Assembly (NCBI RefSeq): GCF_902806485.1
Contig: NZ_CADCWT010000021.1
Coordinates: 1 to 36,252 of the forward strand
Reading direction: 5' to 3'
Origin: Candidatus Frankia alpina
GTDB taxonomy: Bacteria > Actinomycetota > Actinomycetes > Frankiales > Frankiaceae
DNA: 36,252 bases
Position 1 is the first letter of the stretch, and each line of letters starts with the position of its first letter. A program made the translations under genes and the position numbers. Positions 8,523 through 21,631 of this stretch are shown here, in pieces. Below the pieces are notes generated by a model. That model was not told where the DNA came from. It was given only the letters and a program-made list of their open reading frames with translations, and did not search any database.

Positions 8523-9830
8523 TTACCGAGTAGCCCGCACGGGCACCCGCACTGCCTCGCCGGCCGTTGCATCGCCGTGACCGATCTGGAACTCCACCAC
8601 GAGGTCGAGGATCCGGTGCGCGACCAGGTCCTTGCTCGCCCGCTCGATGGTCGTCTGGCTACCGTCGGCGGCCAGGACCACCGCGGCGTTGTCCGCCACC
8701 TCGAACCCGAGCCCGGCGCCGACCTGGTTGACGACGAGGAGATCGACGGGCTTGCGGGCGAGTTTCGCCCGCGCGTGGTCGAGAACCCCGCCGTCGGGGC
8801 CGCCCGTCTCGGCGGCGAATCCGACCAGGAGCTGCCCGGGACGGCGGTTCGTCACCAACTCGGACAACACGTCAGGGTTTCGCACCAGAGCAATGGAGTC
8901 GGGCGCCGCGGATTCTTTCTTAATCTTGTACGTCTGGGTTGCCTGCGGCCGGAAATCGGCGACTGCGGCGGCCATCACGACGACATCCGCCGACGGCGCC
9001 ACCTCGTGCACCCGTTCCCGCAGCTCGACGGCGGAGGTGACCGCGATCGTGCGCGCCCCGGCGACCTCGGGCAGGGCGACGTTGGCCGCGACCACCGTCA
9101 CCGAGGCGCCGCGGGCCAGTGCCGCCCGGGCCACCGCGTAGCCCTGGCGCCCGCTGGAGGCGTTGCCGAGGAAGCGGACCGGGTCGAGGTACTCCCGGGT
9201 GCCCCCGGCGGTGACCAGCACGTGCCGGGCGGCGAGGTCCGGGCGGACGCCGTCGGCCCCGCGGACGAGTACCGCCATGCCGAGCGCGGCGATCTCCGCC
9301 GGTTCGGGCAGCCGGCCGGGCCCGGAATCGGCGCCGGTCAGCCGGCCGGCAGCCGGGTCGAGCACCACCGCGCCCCGGGCTCGCAGGGTGGCCACGTTCG
9401 CCCGGGTGGCCGGATGCTGCCACATCTCGGTGTGCATCGCCGGCGCGAAGATCACCGGGCAGGTGGCCGTGAGCAGGGTCCCGGTGAGAAGATCGTCGGC
9501 CCGCCCGGCGGCCGCGCGGGCCATCAGGTCCGCGGTCGCCGGGACGACGAGGACGAGGTCGGCCTCCCGCCCGATGCGGACGTGGGCCACCTCGCCGGCG
9601 TCGCTCCACACCTCGGTCGTGACCGGGTTGCCGGACAACGCCGCCCAGGTCGTCTCCCCGACGAAACGCAGCGCGGACGGCGTGGGCACGACCCGCACCT
9701 CATGCCCGGACTCGATGAACCGGCGCAGCACCTCGACCGCCTTGTAGGCGGCGATGCCCCCGGCCACACCGAGCACGACCCGGGGTCGTCGGGCGGGGGC
9801 GCCCGCGGTGCCGGTGGGCTCGTCGGTCAC
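8523..9830 (-). CDS. coaBC: Bifunctional phosphopantothenoylcysteine decarboxylase / phosphopantothenate-cysteine ligase
   Basis: Carries out two consecutive coenzyme A steps, adding cysteine to 4'-phosphopantothenate and then decarboxylating the product. The 435-aa protein has an N-terminal flavin-dependent CoaC domain starting [20 protein letters not shown]. This includes the conserved PAMHTEMW patch (family PxMNxxMW). The C-terminal CoaB ligase contains [25 protein letters not shown] sequence and a KIKK lysine motif. The GTG start at 9830 lies just before the conserved first strand; the open frame continuing upstream through rpoZ is a shadow. It follows rpoZ by seven bases, an arrangement (gmk-rpoZ-coaBC) widespread in bacteria. 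Confidence 0.95.
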   Translation of the reverse strand: MTDEPTGTAGAPARRPRVVLGVAGGIAAYKAVEVLRRFIESGHEVRVVPTPSALRFVGETTWAALSGNPVTTEVWSDAGEVAHVRIGREADLVLVVPATADLMARAAAGRADDLLTGTLLTATCPVIFAPAMHTEMWQHPATRANVATLRARGAVVLDPAAGRLTGADSGPGRLPEPAEIAALGMAVLVRGADGVRPDLAARHVLVTAGGTREYLDPVRFLGNASSGRQGYAVARAALARGASVTVVAANVALPEVAGARTIAVTSAVELRERVHEVAPSADVVVMAAAVADFRPQATQTYKIKKESAAPDSIALVRNPDVLSELVTNRRPGQLLVGFAAETGGPDGGVLDHARAKLARKPVDLLVVNQVGAGLGFEVADNAAVVLAADGSQTTIERASKDLVAHRILDLVVEFQIGHGDATAGEAVRVPVRATR

Positions 9831-9837
9831 GGCCGGG

Positions 9838-10122
9838 TCAGGCGACCGGCGGAAGGCCGTCGGAGACCGTCTCGTGGGTGAGCAGACCGGCGTTGATCTC
9901 GCGCAGGGCGATCGACAGCGGCTTCTCCTGGGCGTTGGTCGTCTCGACCAGCGGCCCGACGTACTCCAGCAGGCCCTCGCCGAGCTGCGAGTAGTAGGCG
10001 TTGATCTGGCGGGCCCGCTTGGCCGCGTAGATGACCAGGCTGTACTTCGAGTCGGTGGCCTCAAGCAGCTCGTCGATCGGCGGGTTGGTGATGCCTTCGG
10101 GGTGGGCTACGGTTCCGGCCAC
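9838..10122 (-). CDS. rpoZ: RNA polymerase omega subunit
   Basis: The omega subunit helps assemble and stabilise RNA polymerase by clamping the beta' subunit. The 94-aa sequence matches the actinobacterial form. It has [20 protein letters not shown] followed by [17 protein letters not shown], the conserved helix that contacts beta', and a C-terminal [15 protein letters not shown]. The GTG start at 10122 is fixed by a strong ribosome-binding site, GGAAGGA, five bases upstream. The longer frame that would read into the gmk gap is not supported. Two hairpins separate it from gmk, suggesting its level is set apart from gmk. Confidence 0.95.
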   Translation of the reverse strand: MAGTVAHPEGITNPPIDELLEATDSKYSLVIYAAKRARQINAYYSQLGEGLLEYVGPLVETTNAQEKPLSIALREINAGLLTHETVSDGLPPVA

Positions 10123-10141
10123 GATGTCCTTCCGGGGTGGA

Positions 10142-10170
10142 TGTCCGGAACGGCAGCAGCCGTCCGGACT
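10142..10170 (-). terminator. Hairpin just upstream of rpoZ
   Basis: GTCCGG and ACGGC on the left pair with GCCGT and CCGGAC on the right, with one bulged base and an AGCA loop. It lies 20 bases before the rpoZ start and close to its ribosome-binding site. It may form a composite terminator or attenuator with the neighbouring 10175-10210 hairpin. There is no T-run. Confidence 0.5.
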
Positions 10171-10174
10171 GTGC

Positions 10175-10210
10175 ACCCGGGCACAGGCGTCAAGACTCCT
10201 GTGCCCGGGT
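10175..10210 (-). terminator. Perfect 13-bp hairpin between gmk and rpoZ
   Basis: ACCCGGGCACAGG (10175-10187) and CCTGTGCCCGGGT (10198-10210) pair perfectly around a ten-base loop. It starts about 50 bases past the gmk stop, where a terminator or attenuator would lie. It lacks the T-run of a classical intrinsic terminator, as is common in high-GC actinobacteria. Confidence 0.65.
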
Positions 10211-10259
10211 TCGAGCGCATGAGGTACGGCTTCGCGGCGCGGTACGAGCGGACCCGCGC

Positions 10260-10811
10260 CTAAGAGGCGATCATCAATGCTACCAACCGCGCGGCCGCGG
10301 CCCGCACATCGTCGTTGACGACCACGTGGTCGAACTCCGTCTCGGCCGCGAGCTCGATGCGAGCCCGGTCCAGCCGGCGGGCGATGACCTCGGGCGACTC
10401 GGTCCCCCGGCCGGTCAGCCGCCGCACCAGCTCCTCGAACGTGGGTGGAGCGAGAAAGACGAACCGGGCGGTCGGCATCGCCGAACGCACCTGGCGGGCC
10501 CCGAGCAGTTCGATCTCCAGCAGGCACGGGACGCCCTCGGCGAGCCGTGCCTGCAGTGGACCCCGCGGGGTGCCGTAGGCGTGCCCGGCGAACATCGCAT
10601 GCTCGACGAACTCACCGGACTTGACCATCCGGGCGAACTCCTCGGCGTCGACGAAGTGGTACTCGACACCGTCGGTCTCCCCGGGCCGGGGAGCCCGGGT
10701 GGTGGCACTGACCGAGACCCAGACCTCGGGATGACGCTCGCGGACGGCCGCAACGACCGTCCCCTTCCCGACTCCGGATGGCCCGGACAGCACAGTGAGT
10801 CCCACGGTCAC
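10260..10811 (-). CDS. gmk: Guanylate kinase
   Basis: Phosphorylates GMP to GDP with ATP, an essential step to GTP and also the recycling point for cyclic di-GMP breakdown products, which may matter given bldD nearby. The 183-aa protein has the P-loop GPSGVGKGT at residues 10-18, [13 protein letters not shown] (GMP-binding region), GVEYHFV and the lid-region [11 protein letters not shown]. The stop is TAG. The start is GTG at 10811; a second in-frame GTG two codons later is possible. rpoZ follows after a 137-bp gap with two hairpins. Confidence 0.95.
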   Translation of the reverse strand: MTVGLTVLSGPSGVGKGTVVAAVRERHPEVWVSVSATTRAPRPGETDGVEYHFVDAEEFARMVKSGEFVEHAMFAGHAYGTPRGPLQARLAEGVPCLLEIELLGARQVRSAMPTARFVFLAPPTFEELVRRLTGRGTESPEVIARRLDRARIELAAETEFDHVVVNDDVRAAAARLVALMIAS

Positions 10812-10898
10812 AACCCTAGGGCCTCCGGGACGGCTGCCGCACAGCGGTCATCCGCCTGCGGACGACCCCAAGATGAGACTTGTTTCCCATGGACTTAC

Positions 10899-10935
10899 GG
10901 ATCGGGGGCCGGTAAAGAATACCGACCCCCGATCC
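10899..10935 (-). terminator. 16-bp-arm hairpin between mihF and gmk
   Basis: The arms (10899-10914 and 10920-10935, core GGATCGGGGG/CCCCCGATCC) pair at 15 of 16 positions with a five-base loop, AAGAA. It lies about 118 bases past the mihF stop and 88 before the gmk start. It probably ends mihF transcripts or insulates gmk. No T-run is present. Confidence 0.6.
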
Positions 10936-11024
10936 CCTCGGAAGATCCCGCGACTTCACCGGAAGTACGTGAGTGAGACCACTCACCCGGCGATGCCGCG
11001 TCCCGCCAAGGCCCTACTCCGGTT

Positions 11025-11046
11025 GCCGGAGTGGATTTCCCACTCC
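11025..11046 (-). terminator. Hairpin directly after mihF
   Basis: On the minus strand CGGAGTGG, a short GAAA-type loop, then CCACTCCG form a stem starting within ten bases of the mihF stop. The right arm can alternatively pair with the following GGAGTAG. The position suggests a mihF terminator. Confidence 0.5.
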
Positions 11047-11052
11047 GCCGGA

Positions 11053-11370
11053 TCAGGCCGTTCCGAACTCCTCGAGGAGCGCGGCGCGCTGCTTCGCGCC
11101 GAGCCCTCTCAGCCGGCGGGTCGGACTGATCCCGAGCCGTTCTCGGATCTTCTGGGCGCGCACGCGCCCAACTCCGGGAAGCGACTCCAGAACAGCCGAA
11201 ACCTTCATCTTGCCGACGACCTCATCGGCCTCGGCTAGTTGCAAGACGGCGGCCAGAGTGGTCTCCGCCTTCTTCAACCGCTCCTTGAGTTCCGCGCGCT
11301 GCTTACGAGCCAGCGCGGCTTTCTCGAGGGCGGCGGCCCTCTGCTCGGGCGTTAGGGGCGGCAGGGGCAC
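11053..11370 (-). CDS. mihF: Actinobacterial integration host factor (mIHF/sIHF family)
   Basis: A 105-aa nucleoid-associated DNA-binding protein of the type called mIHF in mycobacteria and sIHF in Streptomyces, unrelated to enterobacterial IHF. The N-terminal half is a charged helix rich in Lys, Arg, Glu and Ala (residues 8-45). The C-terminal half holds the helix-two-turn-helix DNA-binding part: VLESLPGVGRVRAQKIRERL followed by RRLRGLGAKQRAALL. Family members bend DNA and support phage integration, and shape chromosome structure and development. The GTG start is set by the strong AGGAGG seven bases upstream. It stands alone between the pyr operon and gmk with hairpins on both sides, so it is probably a separate transcription unit. 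Confidence 0.94.
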   Translation of the reverse strand: MPLPPLTPEQRAAALEKAALARKQRAELKERLKKAETTLAAVLQLAEADEVVGKMKVSAVLESLPGVGRVRAQKIRERLGISPTRRLRGLGAKQRAALLEEFGTA

Positions 11371-11496
11371 GGGTACGCCTCCTCAATTCGGTGATCGCGC
11401 CGCGCAAACTAGCGAGGAAGTGGCTCCTCGGTCCAGTCTTGGCCACAACACTCTGATGCGGACATATTGTTCGCACAAGAGAAGGCTTTGACGGGA

Positions 11497-11531
11497 CGAA
11501 AGGGGTGGCCCGCTCGTGCCGCACCCTTTCG
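11497..11531 (-). terminator. Hairpin after pyrF, probable end of the pyr operon
   Basis: CGAAAGGGTG and CACCCCTTTCG on the minus strand pair with one bulge around a 14-base loop. It lies 71 bases past the pyrF stop and ahead of the mihF leader. It is a candidate terminator, without a T-run. Confidence 0.5.
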
Positions 11532-11601
11532 GTCTACGACGGCCCCACCGTACCGCTTCGTACCGCACCAGGACGAACACACCCTGCCCTGACCACGGCC
11601 G

Positions 11602-12380
11602 TCAGCGGCCCGCAGGCCTCTGACCTGCGGAAATACTGTCTGCGACCATTTTTGCTGCCATGCCCAGATCGGCGGCTCGGGTGATGGGACGACCCACCAC
11701 GACCAGGTCAGCACCCGCTTCCAACGCCTCCCGCGGGGTCGCGATCCGGGCCTGGTCGGCCACCTCGGACCCCTCCGGACGCACCCCGGGCGTGATGAGA
11801 GTCACGTTGTCACCGAGCTCCGAACGGACCATTCGGACCTCCTGTGGGCTGCACACAAGGGTGCGCGCCCCGGCCTCGACGGCGAGCACGGCGAGGCGGC
11901 GGACGGCGTCCTGCGGCGGCCCGGCAAGCCCGACGGCGGCCAGCGCGGCGGCATCGAGCGAGGTGAGGACGGTCACAACGGCTACTTCAACCGCAGGAGC
12001 TGCAGCCACCGCCGCACGTATCATCGCCGGCCCCCCAGCCGCATGCACGGTGACGAATCGAGGCTGCAACGTGGCAACCGACCGCATTCCACCGGCGACC
12101 GTCGCCGGAATATCGTGCAGCTTGAGATCAAGGAACAGCTCGGGCGGGCCGCCCACCCCGCCCGCAGCACCCTCGGCGGGCTCGGCGAGCAGACCGGCCG
12201 CGCGCAGGGCCGCCACGATCGCCGGTCCCTCCCGGTAGAACAGCTCCAGCCCGATCTTGAGCACGGCGGCGTACGGCGCGACCGCCTCGGCCCACCGCAG
12301 CGCGGTCGCGCCGTCCGGGGCGTCGAGCGCGACCGCCAGCGGCGCCTGCCCGGCGCGCGGGGTGAAGCGGGACGGGGCGC

Positions 12381-12384
<4 letters not shown>
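11602..12384 (-). CDS. pyrF: Orotidine 5'-phosphate decarboxylase
   Basis: Decarboxylates OMP to UMP, the last step of pyrimidine synthesis. The 260-aa length and layout fit the type 2 (mycobacterial) form. The N-terminal strand is [19 protein letters not shown]. The active-site block [14 protein letters not shown] carries the catalytic Lys and Asp. TPGVRPEG and [13 protein letters not shown] form the phosphate-binding end. The GTG start overlaps the carB stop as GTGA, so translation is coupled. It closes the pyr operon. In Streptomyces pyrD lies between carB and pyrF; here there is no room for it. Confidence 0.95.
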
Positions 12385-15982
<3,598 letters not shown>

Positions 15983-15983
<1 letters not shown>

Positions 15984-17248
15984 CAGACCTCCCCCCCGGC
16001 GGCCGCCACGCGGGCTTGGCGGGCGGCGGCCATCAGGTCGCGGAACCGCTCGAACAGGCCGGCCGCGTCGTGGGGGCCCGGCGCGGCCTCCGGATGGAAC
16101 TGCACGCTGAAGGCCGGCACGTCCAGGCACTCCAATCCCTCGACGACCTCGTCATTGAGGCCAATGTGGCTGGCCACGACCCGGCCGAACGGCGTGTCCG
16201 TCACGCCGGTCAGCGGGGCGTTCACGGCGAAACCGTGGTTCTGGCTGGTGACCGCGATGTGGCCGGTGGCCACGTCGCCGACGGGCTGGTTCACCCCGCG
16301 ATGGCCGTAGGTCAGCTTGTACGTCTCGAATCCCAGGGCCCGGGCAAGCAGCTGGTGACCGAAGCAGATCCCGAACACGGGCACGTCGGCGCGCAGCACG
16401 GTGCGCAGGGCCTCGACGGCGTAGTCGGCGGTCGACGGGTCGCCGGGACCGTTGGACAGGAACACCCCGTCGGGTTCGAGGGCGAGCAGTTCCTCGCCGG
16501 TGGTCCTGGCGGGCAGCACGTGCACCTCGCACCCGAGCGCCGCCATGGCCGCGGGGGTGGCCCGCTTGATGCCGAGGTCCAGCGCGGCGACCTTGAACTG
16601 CGCCGTGCCGCTCACCGCCGGCACCACGTAGGGCTCCGGCGTGGAGACCAGCGGGGCCAGGTCGGCACCGATCATCTCCGGCGAGCTGCACACCCGGTCG
16701 AGCAGGGCGGCCAGCGCCGCGCGTTCTCCCTCGGCGTCGGCCCGCGCCCCGTCGGCGAGCATGCTGCTGATCCCGCACCGCATCGCCCCACGTTCGCGCA
16801 GGTGACGGGTCAGCGCCCGGGTGTCGAGGCCGCTGATGCCGACCACCCCGGCGGCGACCAGCTCGTCGTCGAGGCTGCCGCGCGAGCGCCAGCTCGACGG
16901 ACGCCGCGCCGGGTCACGCACGACGAAGCCGGCGACCTGGATGCGGTCGGACTCGTAGTCGGCGTCGTTGACGCCGGTGTTGCCGATGTGCGGCGCGGTC
17001 ATGATGACGATCTGGCCGTGAAACGACGGGTCGCTCAGCGTCTCCTGGTAACCGGTCATCCCGGTACAGAACACGGCCTCGCCGAAGGTCTCGCCGATCG
17101 CGCCGTACGCCTCGCCGACGAAGCTGCGCCCATCCTCCAGCATCAGCACCGCGCGGGTCGGGTTCGTCCGGTCGGCCGCCCGGTCGGCCGCCCGGCCGGT
17201 CGGCCGGCCGGCGGCGGCGGAGCCAGGTGTCGTGGTGAGGACGCTCAC
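15983..17248 (-). CDS. carA: Carbamoyl-phosphate synthase small (glutaminase) subunit
   Basis: Hydrolyses glutamine and passes ammonia through a tunnel to CarB. The 421-aa protein opens with about 30 Ala/Arg/Gly-rich residues, including a short RAADRAAD repeat, before the conserved [17 protein letters not shown]. The CarA-specific N-domain includes [19 protein letters not shown]. The class I glutaminase triad is visible as [10 protein letters not shown] (nucleophile Cys) and [12 protein letters not shown] (His and Glu). The GTG start has a near-ideal AAGGAGG seven bases upstream. It overlaps the stop of the PH-like membrane gene as GTGA. Confidence 0.97.
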
Positions 17249-18270
17249 CGATCCTCCTTCAGCCTGCGGACCTCACCCAGTGGTGAGGTCAACGGGTCGA
17301 CCGGTGACCGACCGGTGTCGGACTGCTCAGGGCGGCCCCGGTCGCCGGAGCGCGGGCCCGCCGGGTGGGGATCGGACTGGTGGGGGTCGGTCGGACGCGG
17401 ACCGCCACGGCGGGGGTCGGGCTGGTAGGCGTCCGGATGGCGGGGGTCGCGGCGGCGCTGCGGGTAGTCGAACCGGTCGGCGGCGCCGGGCCGGTCGCCG
17501 CGGGCCGCGCCGCGCTCACCGCGGCGCAGCCGGGGGCCCGTGCGGATCGCCGGCATCTCCTCGGTGGGCTGGCCGGAGTTCGGCCAGGGCGGCGGGGCGC
17601 CGCCCGGCCCCGGGACCGCGGCCCGCGGGCGCAGCCGGGGCCGCATCCGCGGCACCGCATGCGACGAGGTGACGTCGCCGGAGGCCAGGTGGGCCGGCGG
17701 CGGGCCGATGAGGTCGTGCACGGCCCGGACCACCTTCGGCTGGCGCGCCCGGTCCTCGCCGCGAAAGCCGGTTTCCAGCTCGTGCCCGCCGTACGACCAG
17801 GCGATCACGACCAGGCGTCCCGGCGCGGAGACCTTGCCGGCGTGGGCCCGCTCCAGGCGGGCGCCGCGGACGGCGTCCCGGGGGATCCAGAACGCGTCGC
17901 TGCCCCGGTCCACCCGCACGCCGGTCTCGTACACGCTGACGTAGCCACCGACGCGGCCGCCCAGGCCGTGCGCGGCGATCCGTTCCAGCCAGTGGCCGGC
18001 GTCGACGGTCCCGAGGTACATCCCGCGCAGCGGGGCGGCGAGCACCGTGCCGGGCTCGGCCGGCGGGCCGGGCAGCTCGGGCAGGTCCTCCTCCTGCCGA
18101 TCAGCCTTGTTGCGCCGAGCCCGCAGCATCGTCCCGACCACCGCGACGAACAGCAACAGCAGGCCCACCACGAGCAGCAGATGCAGGCCCAGGCGGTCCG
18201 GCCCCCGGTCGGCGGCGAAGACGACCGGTCCAGCGGCGGATGGCGAGGCGGCGAATGGCGAGGCAGTCAT
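17245..18270 (-). CDS. Membrane-anchored PH-like domain protein of the pyr operon
   Basis: Function unknown. The 341-aa product has one membrane segment at about residues 27-49 ([20 protein letters not shown]) and then a basic stretch. A folded domain at roughly 60-215 includes [16 protein letters not shown] and [20 protein letters not shown], and resembles the PH-like domain proteins that actinobacteria carry between pyrC and carA (the Rv1382 position in M. tuberculosis). The last 120 residues are low-complexity, rich in Pro, Arg, Asp and His, and probably disordered. The ATG start overlaps the pyrC stop (ATGA) and its stop overlaps carA (GTGA). So it is made in step with pyrimidine enzymes, though nothing in it suggests catalysis. 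Confidence 0.85.
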   Translation of the reverse strand: MTASPFAASPSAAGPVVFAADRGPDRLGLHLLLVVGLLLLFVAVVGTMLRARRNKADRQEEDLPELPGPPAEPGTVLAAPLRGMYLGTVDAGHWLERIAAHGLGGRVGGYVSVYETGVRVDRGSDAFWIPRDAVRGARLERAHAGKVSAPGRLVVIAWSYGGHELETGFRGEDRARQPKVVRAVHDLIGPPPAHLASGDVTSSHAVPRMRPRLRPRAAVPGPGGAPPPWPNSGQPTEEMPAIRTGPRLRRGERGAARGDRPGAADRFDYPQRRRDPRHPDAYQPDPRRGGPRPTDPHQSDPHPAGPRSGDRGRPEQSDTGRSPVDPLTSPLGEVRRLKEDR

Positions 18271-19607
18271 ACGACCTTCCCGTCGAGCACGGTGGGTCGG
18301 CCTCGCAGGAACGTGGCGCGGATCGCTCCCGGCAGAGACCGCCCCGCATAGGGGGTGTTGCGGCTGCGGCTGGCGAGAGTGTCCGCCTCGACGACCCGCC
18401 ACGGTGACGGGTCGAGCAGCGTCACGGTCGCGGGCGCACCCACCGCTATGGAACTCCATCCCTCGGCGGCCGGTCGCGGCAGGCCACCGATGCGGGCCGG
18501 GGCCAGGGCCATCCGGTCGGCGACGCCGGCCCAGTCGAGGTGCCCCGGGATGAGCATCGTCTCCATCACCACCGACAGCGCGGTCTGCAGGCCCAGCATG
18601 CCGGGCCGGGCCGCGGCCCACTCTGTCTCCTTGTCCTCCAGTGCGTGCGGGGCGTGGTCGGTCGCCACGCAGTCGATCGTCCCATCGGCGAGGCCGGCAC
18701 GCAGCGCAGCGACGTCGGCGGCGGTGCGCAGCGGCGGGTTGACCTTGTAGACCGGGTCGAACGAGCTGATCAGATCATCGGTGAGCAGCAGGTGGTGCGG
18801 AGTGACCTCGGCGGTGACCTGCCAGCCCTTCGCCTTCGCCCAGCGGATGAGCTCCACCGAACCCGCGGTGGAGACATGACAGACATGCAGCCGGGACCCG
18901 ACGTGCCCGGCCAGCAGCGCATCCCGGGCGATGATCGCCTCCTCGGCGACCGCGGGCCAGCCGGGCAGGCCCAGCCGGGCGGCCATGACCCCCTCGTTCA
19001 TCTGGGCGCCGGCGGTCAGCCTGGGCTCCTCCGCGTGCTGGGCGATCACCCCGTCGAACGCCTTGACGTACTCCAGCGCCCGACGCATGAGCAGCGCGTC
19101 GGACACGCAGTGCCCGTCGTCGGAGAACACCCGCACCTCGGCCGCCGACGTCGCCATCGCGCCGAGTTCAGCGAGGCGCTCCCCCGCCAGCCCCACCGTG
19201 ACGGCGCCGACCGGCCGCACGTCGCAGTGGCCGGCGTCGAGCCCGAGCCGCCAGACCTGCTCGACGACGCCCGCGGTGTCGGCGACCGGGTTGGTGTTCG
19301 CCATCGCGAACACGGTGGTGTAGCCGCCGAGCGCCGCGGCCCGGGTGCCCGACTCGACCGTCTCGGCGTCCTCCCGGCCGGGCTCGCGCAGATGGGTGTG
19401 CAGGTCGACCAGGCCCGGGAGCATGATCAGGCCGGCGGTGTCCAGGACGGTCGTCCCGAGGGGCAGGCCCTCGGAGTCCGGGCTGGTCGAGCCCGGGGGC
19501 CGCCAGGCCGCCACGACCCCGTCGGCGAGCAGCACGTCGACGGCGTCCCCGCCGAGCGGGCGGACCTGGCGCAGCACCCAGGACTGTCCCGAGCCATTCG
19601 TCGTCAT
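18267..19607 (-). CDS. pyrC: Dihydroorotase
   Basis: Cyclises carbamoyl aspartate to dihydroorotate. The 446-aa protein is a class I amidohydrolase. The metal-binding HxH is at H70 and H72 in [14 protein letters not shown]. Further motifs are [32 protein letters not shown] and [15 protein letters not shown], which holds the conserved Asp and His. The final residues ([12 protein letters not shown]) fit the family's end. The ATG at 19607 overlaps the pyrB stop as ATGA and has GGGGAGG five bases upstream. Longer frames upstream read pyrB out of frame. Confidence 0.97.
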   Translation of the reverse strand: MTTNGSGQSWVLRQVRPLGGDAVDVLLADGVVAAWRPPGSTSPDSEGLPLGTTVLDTAGLIMLPGLVDLHTHLREPGREDAETVESGTRAAALGGYTTVFAMANTNPVADTAGVVEQVWRLGLDAGHCDVRPVGAVTVGLAGERLAELGAMATSAAEVRVFSDDGHCVSDALLMRRALEYVKAFDGVIAQHAEEPRLTAGAQMNEGVMAARLGLPGWPAVAEEAIIARDALLAGHVGSRLHVCHVSTAGSVELIRWAKAKGWQVTAEVTPHHLLLTDDLISSFDPVYKVNPPLRTAADVAALRAGLADGTIDCVATDHAPHALEDKETEWAAARPGMLGLQTALSVVMETMLIPGHLDWAGVADRMALAPARIGGLPRPAAEGWSSIAVGAPATVTLLDPSPWRVVEADTLASRSRNTPYAGRSLPGAIRATFLRGRPTVLDGKVV

Positions 19608-20527
19608 GAGACCTCCCCGGAACCGCCCAGCAGCAGATACAACACGGCCATCCGCACGCTCACCCCGTTCGCGACCTGCTCCACCACGGTCGACCGGGCC
19701 GAATCGGCGACCGCGGAGGCAATCTCCATCCCGCGCACCATCGGCCCCGGATGCATGACCAGGGCGTGCTCGGGCAGGGTCGCCGCCCGGTCGACGTCCA
19801 GCCCGTAGCGGCGGCTGTACTCCCGCTCGGTGGGGAAGAACGCCGCCGACATCCGTTCGCGCTGGACCCGCAGCATCATCACCACATCGCTCTTGGGTAG
19901 GACCGCATCGAGGTCGTACGACACCTCGACCGGCCACGAGGAGACACCCAGAGGCAACAGCGTCGGCGGGGCCACCACCGTCACACTGGCTCCAAGCGTG
20001 GTGAGTAGCCACACGTTGGACCGCGCCACGCGGGAATGCAGCACGTCGCCGACGATGGTGACGGCGAGCCCGTCGACCCGACCGAGCCGGCGGCGCATTG
20101 TGAAGGCGTCGAGCAGTGCCTGGGTCGGATGCTCGTGGGTGCCGTCGCCGGCGTTGACCACGCTGCCGCGCACCCAGGTCGCCAGCCGGTGCGGCGCGCC
20201 GCTGGCGGGATGCCGGCAGACCACCGCGTCGGCGCCCATCGCCTCGAGGGTCTGCGCGGTGTCCTTCAGGCTCTCGCCCTTCGACACGCTTGACCCGCGC
20301 GCCGAAAAATTGATCACATCTGCCGACAGTCTCTTGGCGGCTACCTCGAAGGACGTGCGGGTGCGGGTGGAATCCTCGAAGAAAAGGTTGACCACAGTGC
20401 GGCCCCGCAGGGTCGGCAGCTTGCGGACCGACGCCTCGGCAACCCGCGCCATCCGTTCCGCGGTGTCCAGCACCACCAGCGCGTCGTCCCGGCTGAGATC
20501 CTCGGTCGAAAGCAGGTGTCCCTTCAC
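19604..20527 (-). CDS. pyrB: Aspartate carbamoyltransferase catalytic subunit
   Basis: Condenses carbamoyl phosphate with aspartate, the committed pyrimidine step. The 307-aa length is normal. The carbamoyl-phosphate loop [11 protein letters not shown] (STRTR at 53-57) and [14 protein letters not shown] (128-140) are intact, as is the C-terminal [10 protein letters not shown]. No pyrI regulatory subunit gene is present, as expected outside enterobacteria. The start is GTG at 20527, 55 bases after the pyrR stop. The first residues ([12 protein letters not shown]) match the family. Confidence 0.97.
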   Translation of the reverse strand: MKGHLLSTEDLSRDDALVVLDTAERMARVAEASVRKLPTLRGRTVVNLFFEDSTRTRTSFEVAAKRLSADVINFSARGSSVSKGESLKDTAQTLEAMGADAVVCRHPASGAPHRLATWVRGSVVNAGDGTHEHPTQALLDAFTMRRRLGRVDGLAVTIVGDVLHSRVARSNVWLLTTLGASVTVVAPPTLLPLGVSSWPVEVSYDLDAVLPKSDVVMMLRVQRERMSAAFFPTEREYSRRYGLDVDRAATLPEHALVMHPGPMVRGMEIASAVADSARSTVVEQVANGVSVRMAVLYLLLGGSGEVS

Positions 20528-20582
20528 GCCCCGACTCCCTTCGCCGCCCGTGCGCGCCCCCGCTCGGCGTCCGTTCGCCGGA

Positions 20583-21203
20583 TCACGGCAGCTCTCCCGG
20601 GTCCGCCGCGGCGCCGGTCAGGCCGGCTTCGGGCGACACGATGAGCACTCCGTCGGCGCCGTCGATCTCCCGCAGCCGGACGGCCACCGACGCGCGGCGC
20701 GAGGTCGGCATGTTCTTCCCGACGTAGTCGGCACGGATTGGCAGCTCGCGGTGACCCCGATCGACCAGGACGGCCAACTGGACCGTGCGGGGGCGGCCGT
20801 AGGCGGCCAGCGCGTCGAGCGCGGCACGCACCGTGCGCCCCGAGTAGAGGACGTCGTCGACGAGGATCACCACCCGGCCGTCGACGCCACCGTCCGGAAT
20901 CTCGGTCACCTCCAGTGGCCGAACCCCGCGCAGTCGCAGATCGTCGCGATACATCGTGGGGTCGAGCGAGCCGACGGGAAGATCCACTCCCTCCACGGCA
21001 TGTACTCGCTGTGCCAGACGATGTGCGAGGGGTACCCCTCGGGTGGGTACCCCGAGCAGCACCACACCGGCACCACCGGAGGTTTTTTCCAGGATCTGGT
21101 GCGCCATCCGGCTGACGATCCGGGTGATGTCGTCGGCGGACAGTACTGTCCGGGCAATGCCGGGACGGCGCGATGCGGGGTCGCTCGCGGCGGCAGAGGC
21201 CAC
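20583..21203 (-). CDS. pyrR: PyrR bifunctional pyr operon regulator / uracil phosphoribosyltransferase
   Basis: PyrR binds pyr mRNA when UMP or UTP is high and lowers expression of the operon; it also has weak uracil phosphoribosyltransferase activity. The 206-aa protein has the PRPP-binding signature [14 protein letters not shown] at about 111-124 and the family blocks [14 protein letters not shown] and [10 protein letters not shown]. The C-terminal 15-20 residues are a low-complexity extension. The GTG start at 21203 has AAGGAGGG at a good distance; an ATG seven bases upstream is out of frame. The leader hairpin next to this ribosome-binding site suggests that PyrR represses its own translation. 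Confidence 0.95.
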   Translation of the reverse strand: MASAAASDPASRRPGIARTVLSADDITRIVSRMAHQILEKTSGGAGVVLLGVPTRGVPLAHRLAQRVHAVEGVDLPVGSLDPTMYRDDLRLRGVRPLEVTEIPDGGVDGRVVILVDDVLYSGRTVRAALDALAAYGRPRTVQLAVLVDRGHRELPIRADYVGKNMPTSRRASVAVRLREIDGADGVLIVSPEAGLTGAAADPGELP

Positions 21204-21210
21204 GCGGCAT

Positions 21211-21250
21211 CCCTCCTTCCCCGCCTCACGGGACGGTCCTTAAAGGAGCG
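21211..21250 (-). promoter_or_regulatory. PyrR-binding hairpin overlapping the pyrR ribosome-binding site
   Basis: On the minus strand GCTCCTTTAA (21249-21240) can pair with GAAGGAGG (21219-21212), which is the pyrR Shine-Dalgarno. Between them lies TCCCGTGAGGCGGGG, a CCC/GGG stem with the GTGAGG loop typical of actinobacterial PyrR-binding sites. This arrangement matches translational repression described for pyr genes in Mycobacterium smegmatis: PyrR with UMP stabilises the hairpin and blocks ribosome entry. Binding itself is inferred from the motif. Confidence 0.82.
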
Positions 21251-21631
21251 GTCTCAGCGACGTTACCAGGGCACTCCGGACGAGTGAGGGTCCCGCGGGG
21301 GTGGCCCGCCGGCACCCGCGCGGCAGCCCGACTCCGTCCGCATCCGCCGGTTCGCGGACCCGTGCGCATTGTTGCCGCGCCAACTATCATCGCGAAGCCG
21401 TGACTGCACGTCACCGGGATCACGTGCGCCTGCGCCGGTACGACGATCGGCGGAAGTTCCCTCCGGGCAGGCAGACGGCGCAACCGAAGGGCTACAGAAA
21501 GTGGTACAAAGAAAGAAGCGACACGACCCCCCGGGTGTCGAGCCTCAACCCGGTGGGCACTACTATCGGTAACCGCCGGTGGCACGAGCCCCGGTTCCAA
21601 CTGATCGACCACGACAGGAGTGGGCACTCCG
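21251..21631. other. Divergent intergenic region between pyrR and bldD
   Basis: About 380 bases without a gene. It must hold the pyr operon promoter (minus) and the bldD promoter (plus). A lone TATCAT (near 21382) and TACTAT (near 21559) could be -10 boxes for bldD, but neither has a fair -35 box, so I do not commit. I looked for a clear BldD operator palindrome (AGTGA-N-TCACT type) and found none I trust. Confidence 0.5.

Noticed and set aside
17170..17215. Short GC repeats in the carA N-terminus as a CRISPR-like or mobile repeat
   Set aside because: They are 12-bp in-frame repeats encoding Arg-Ala-Ala-Asp, without spacers, best explained by slippage in a coding tail.
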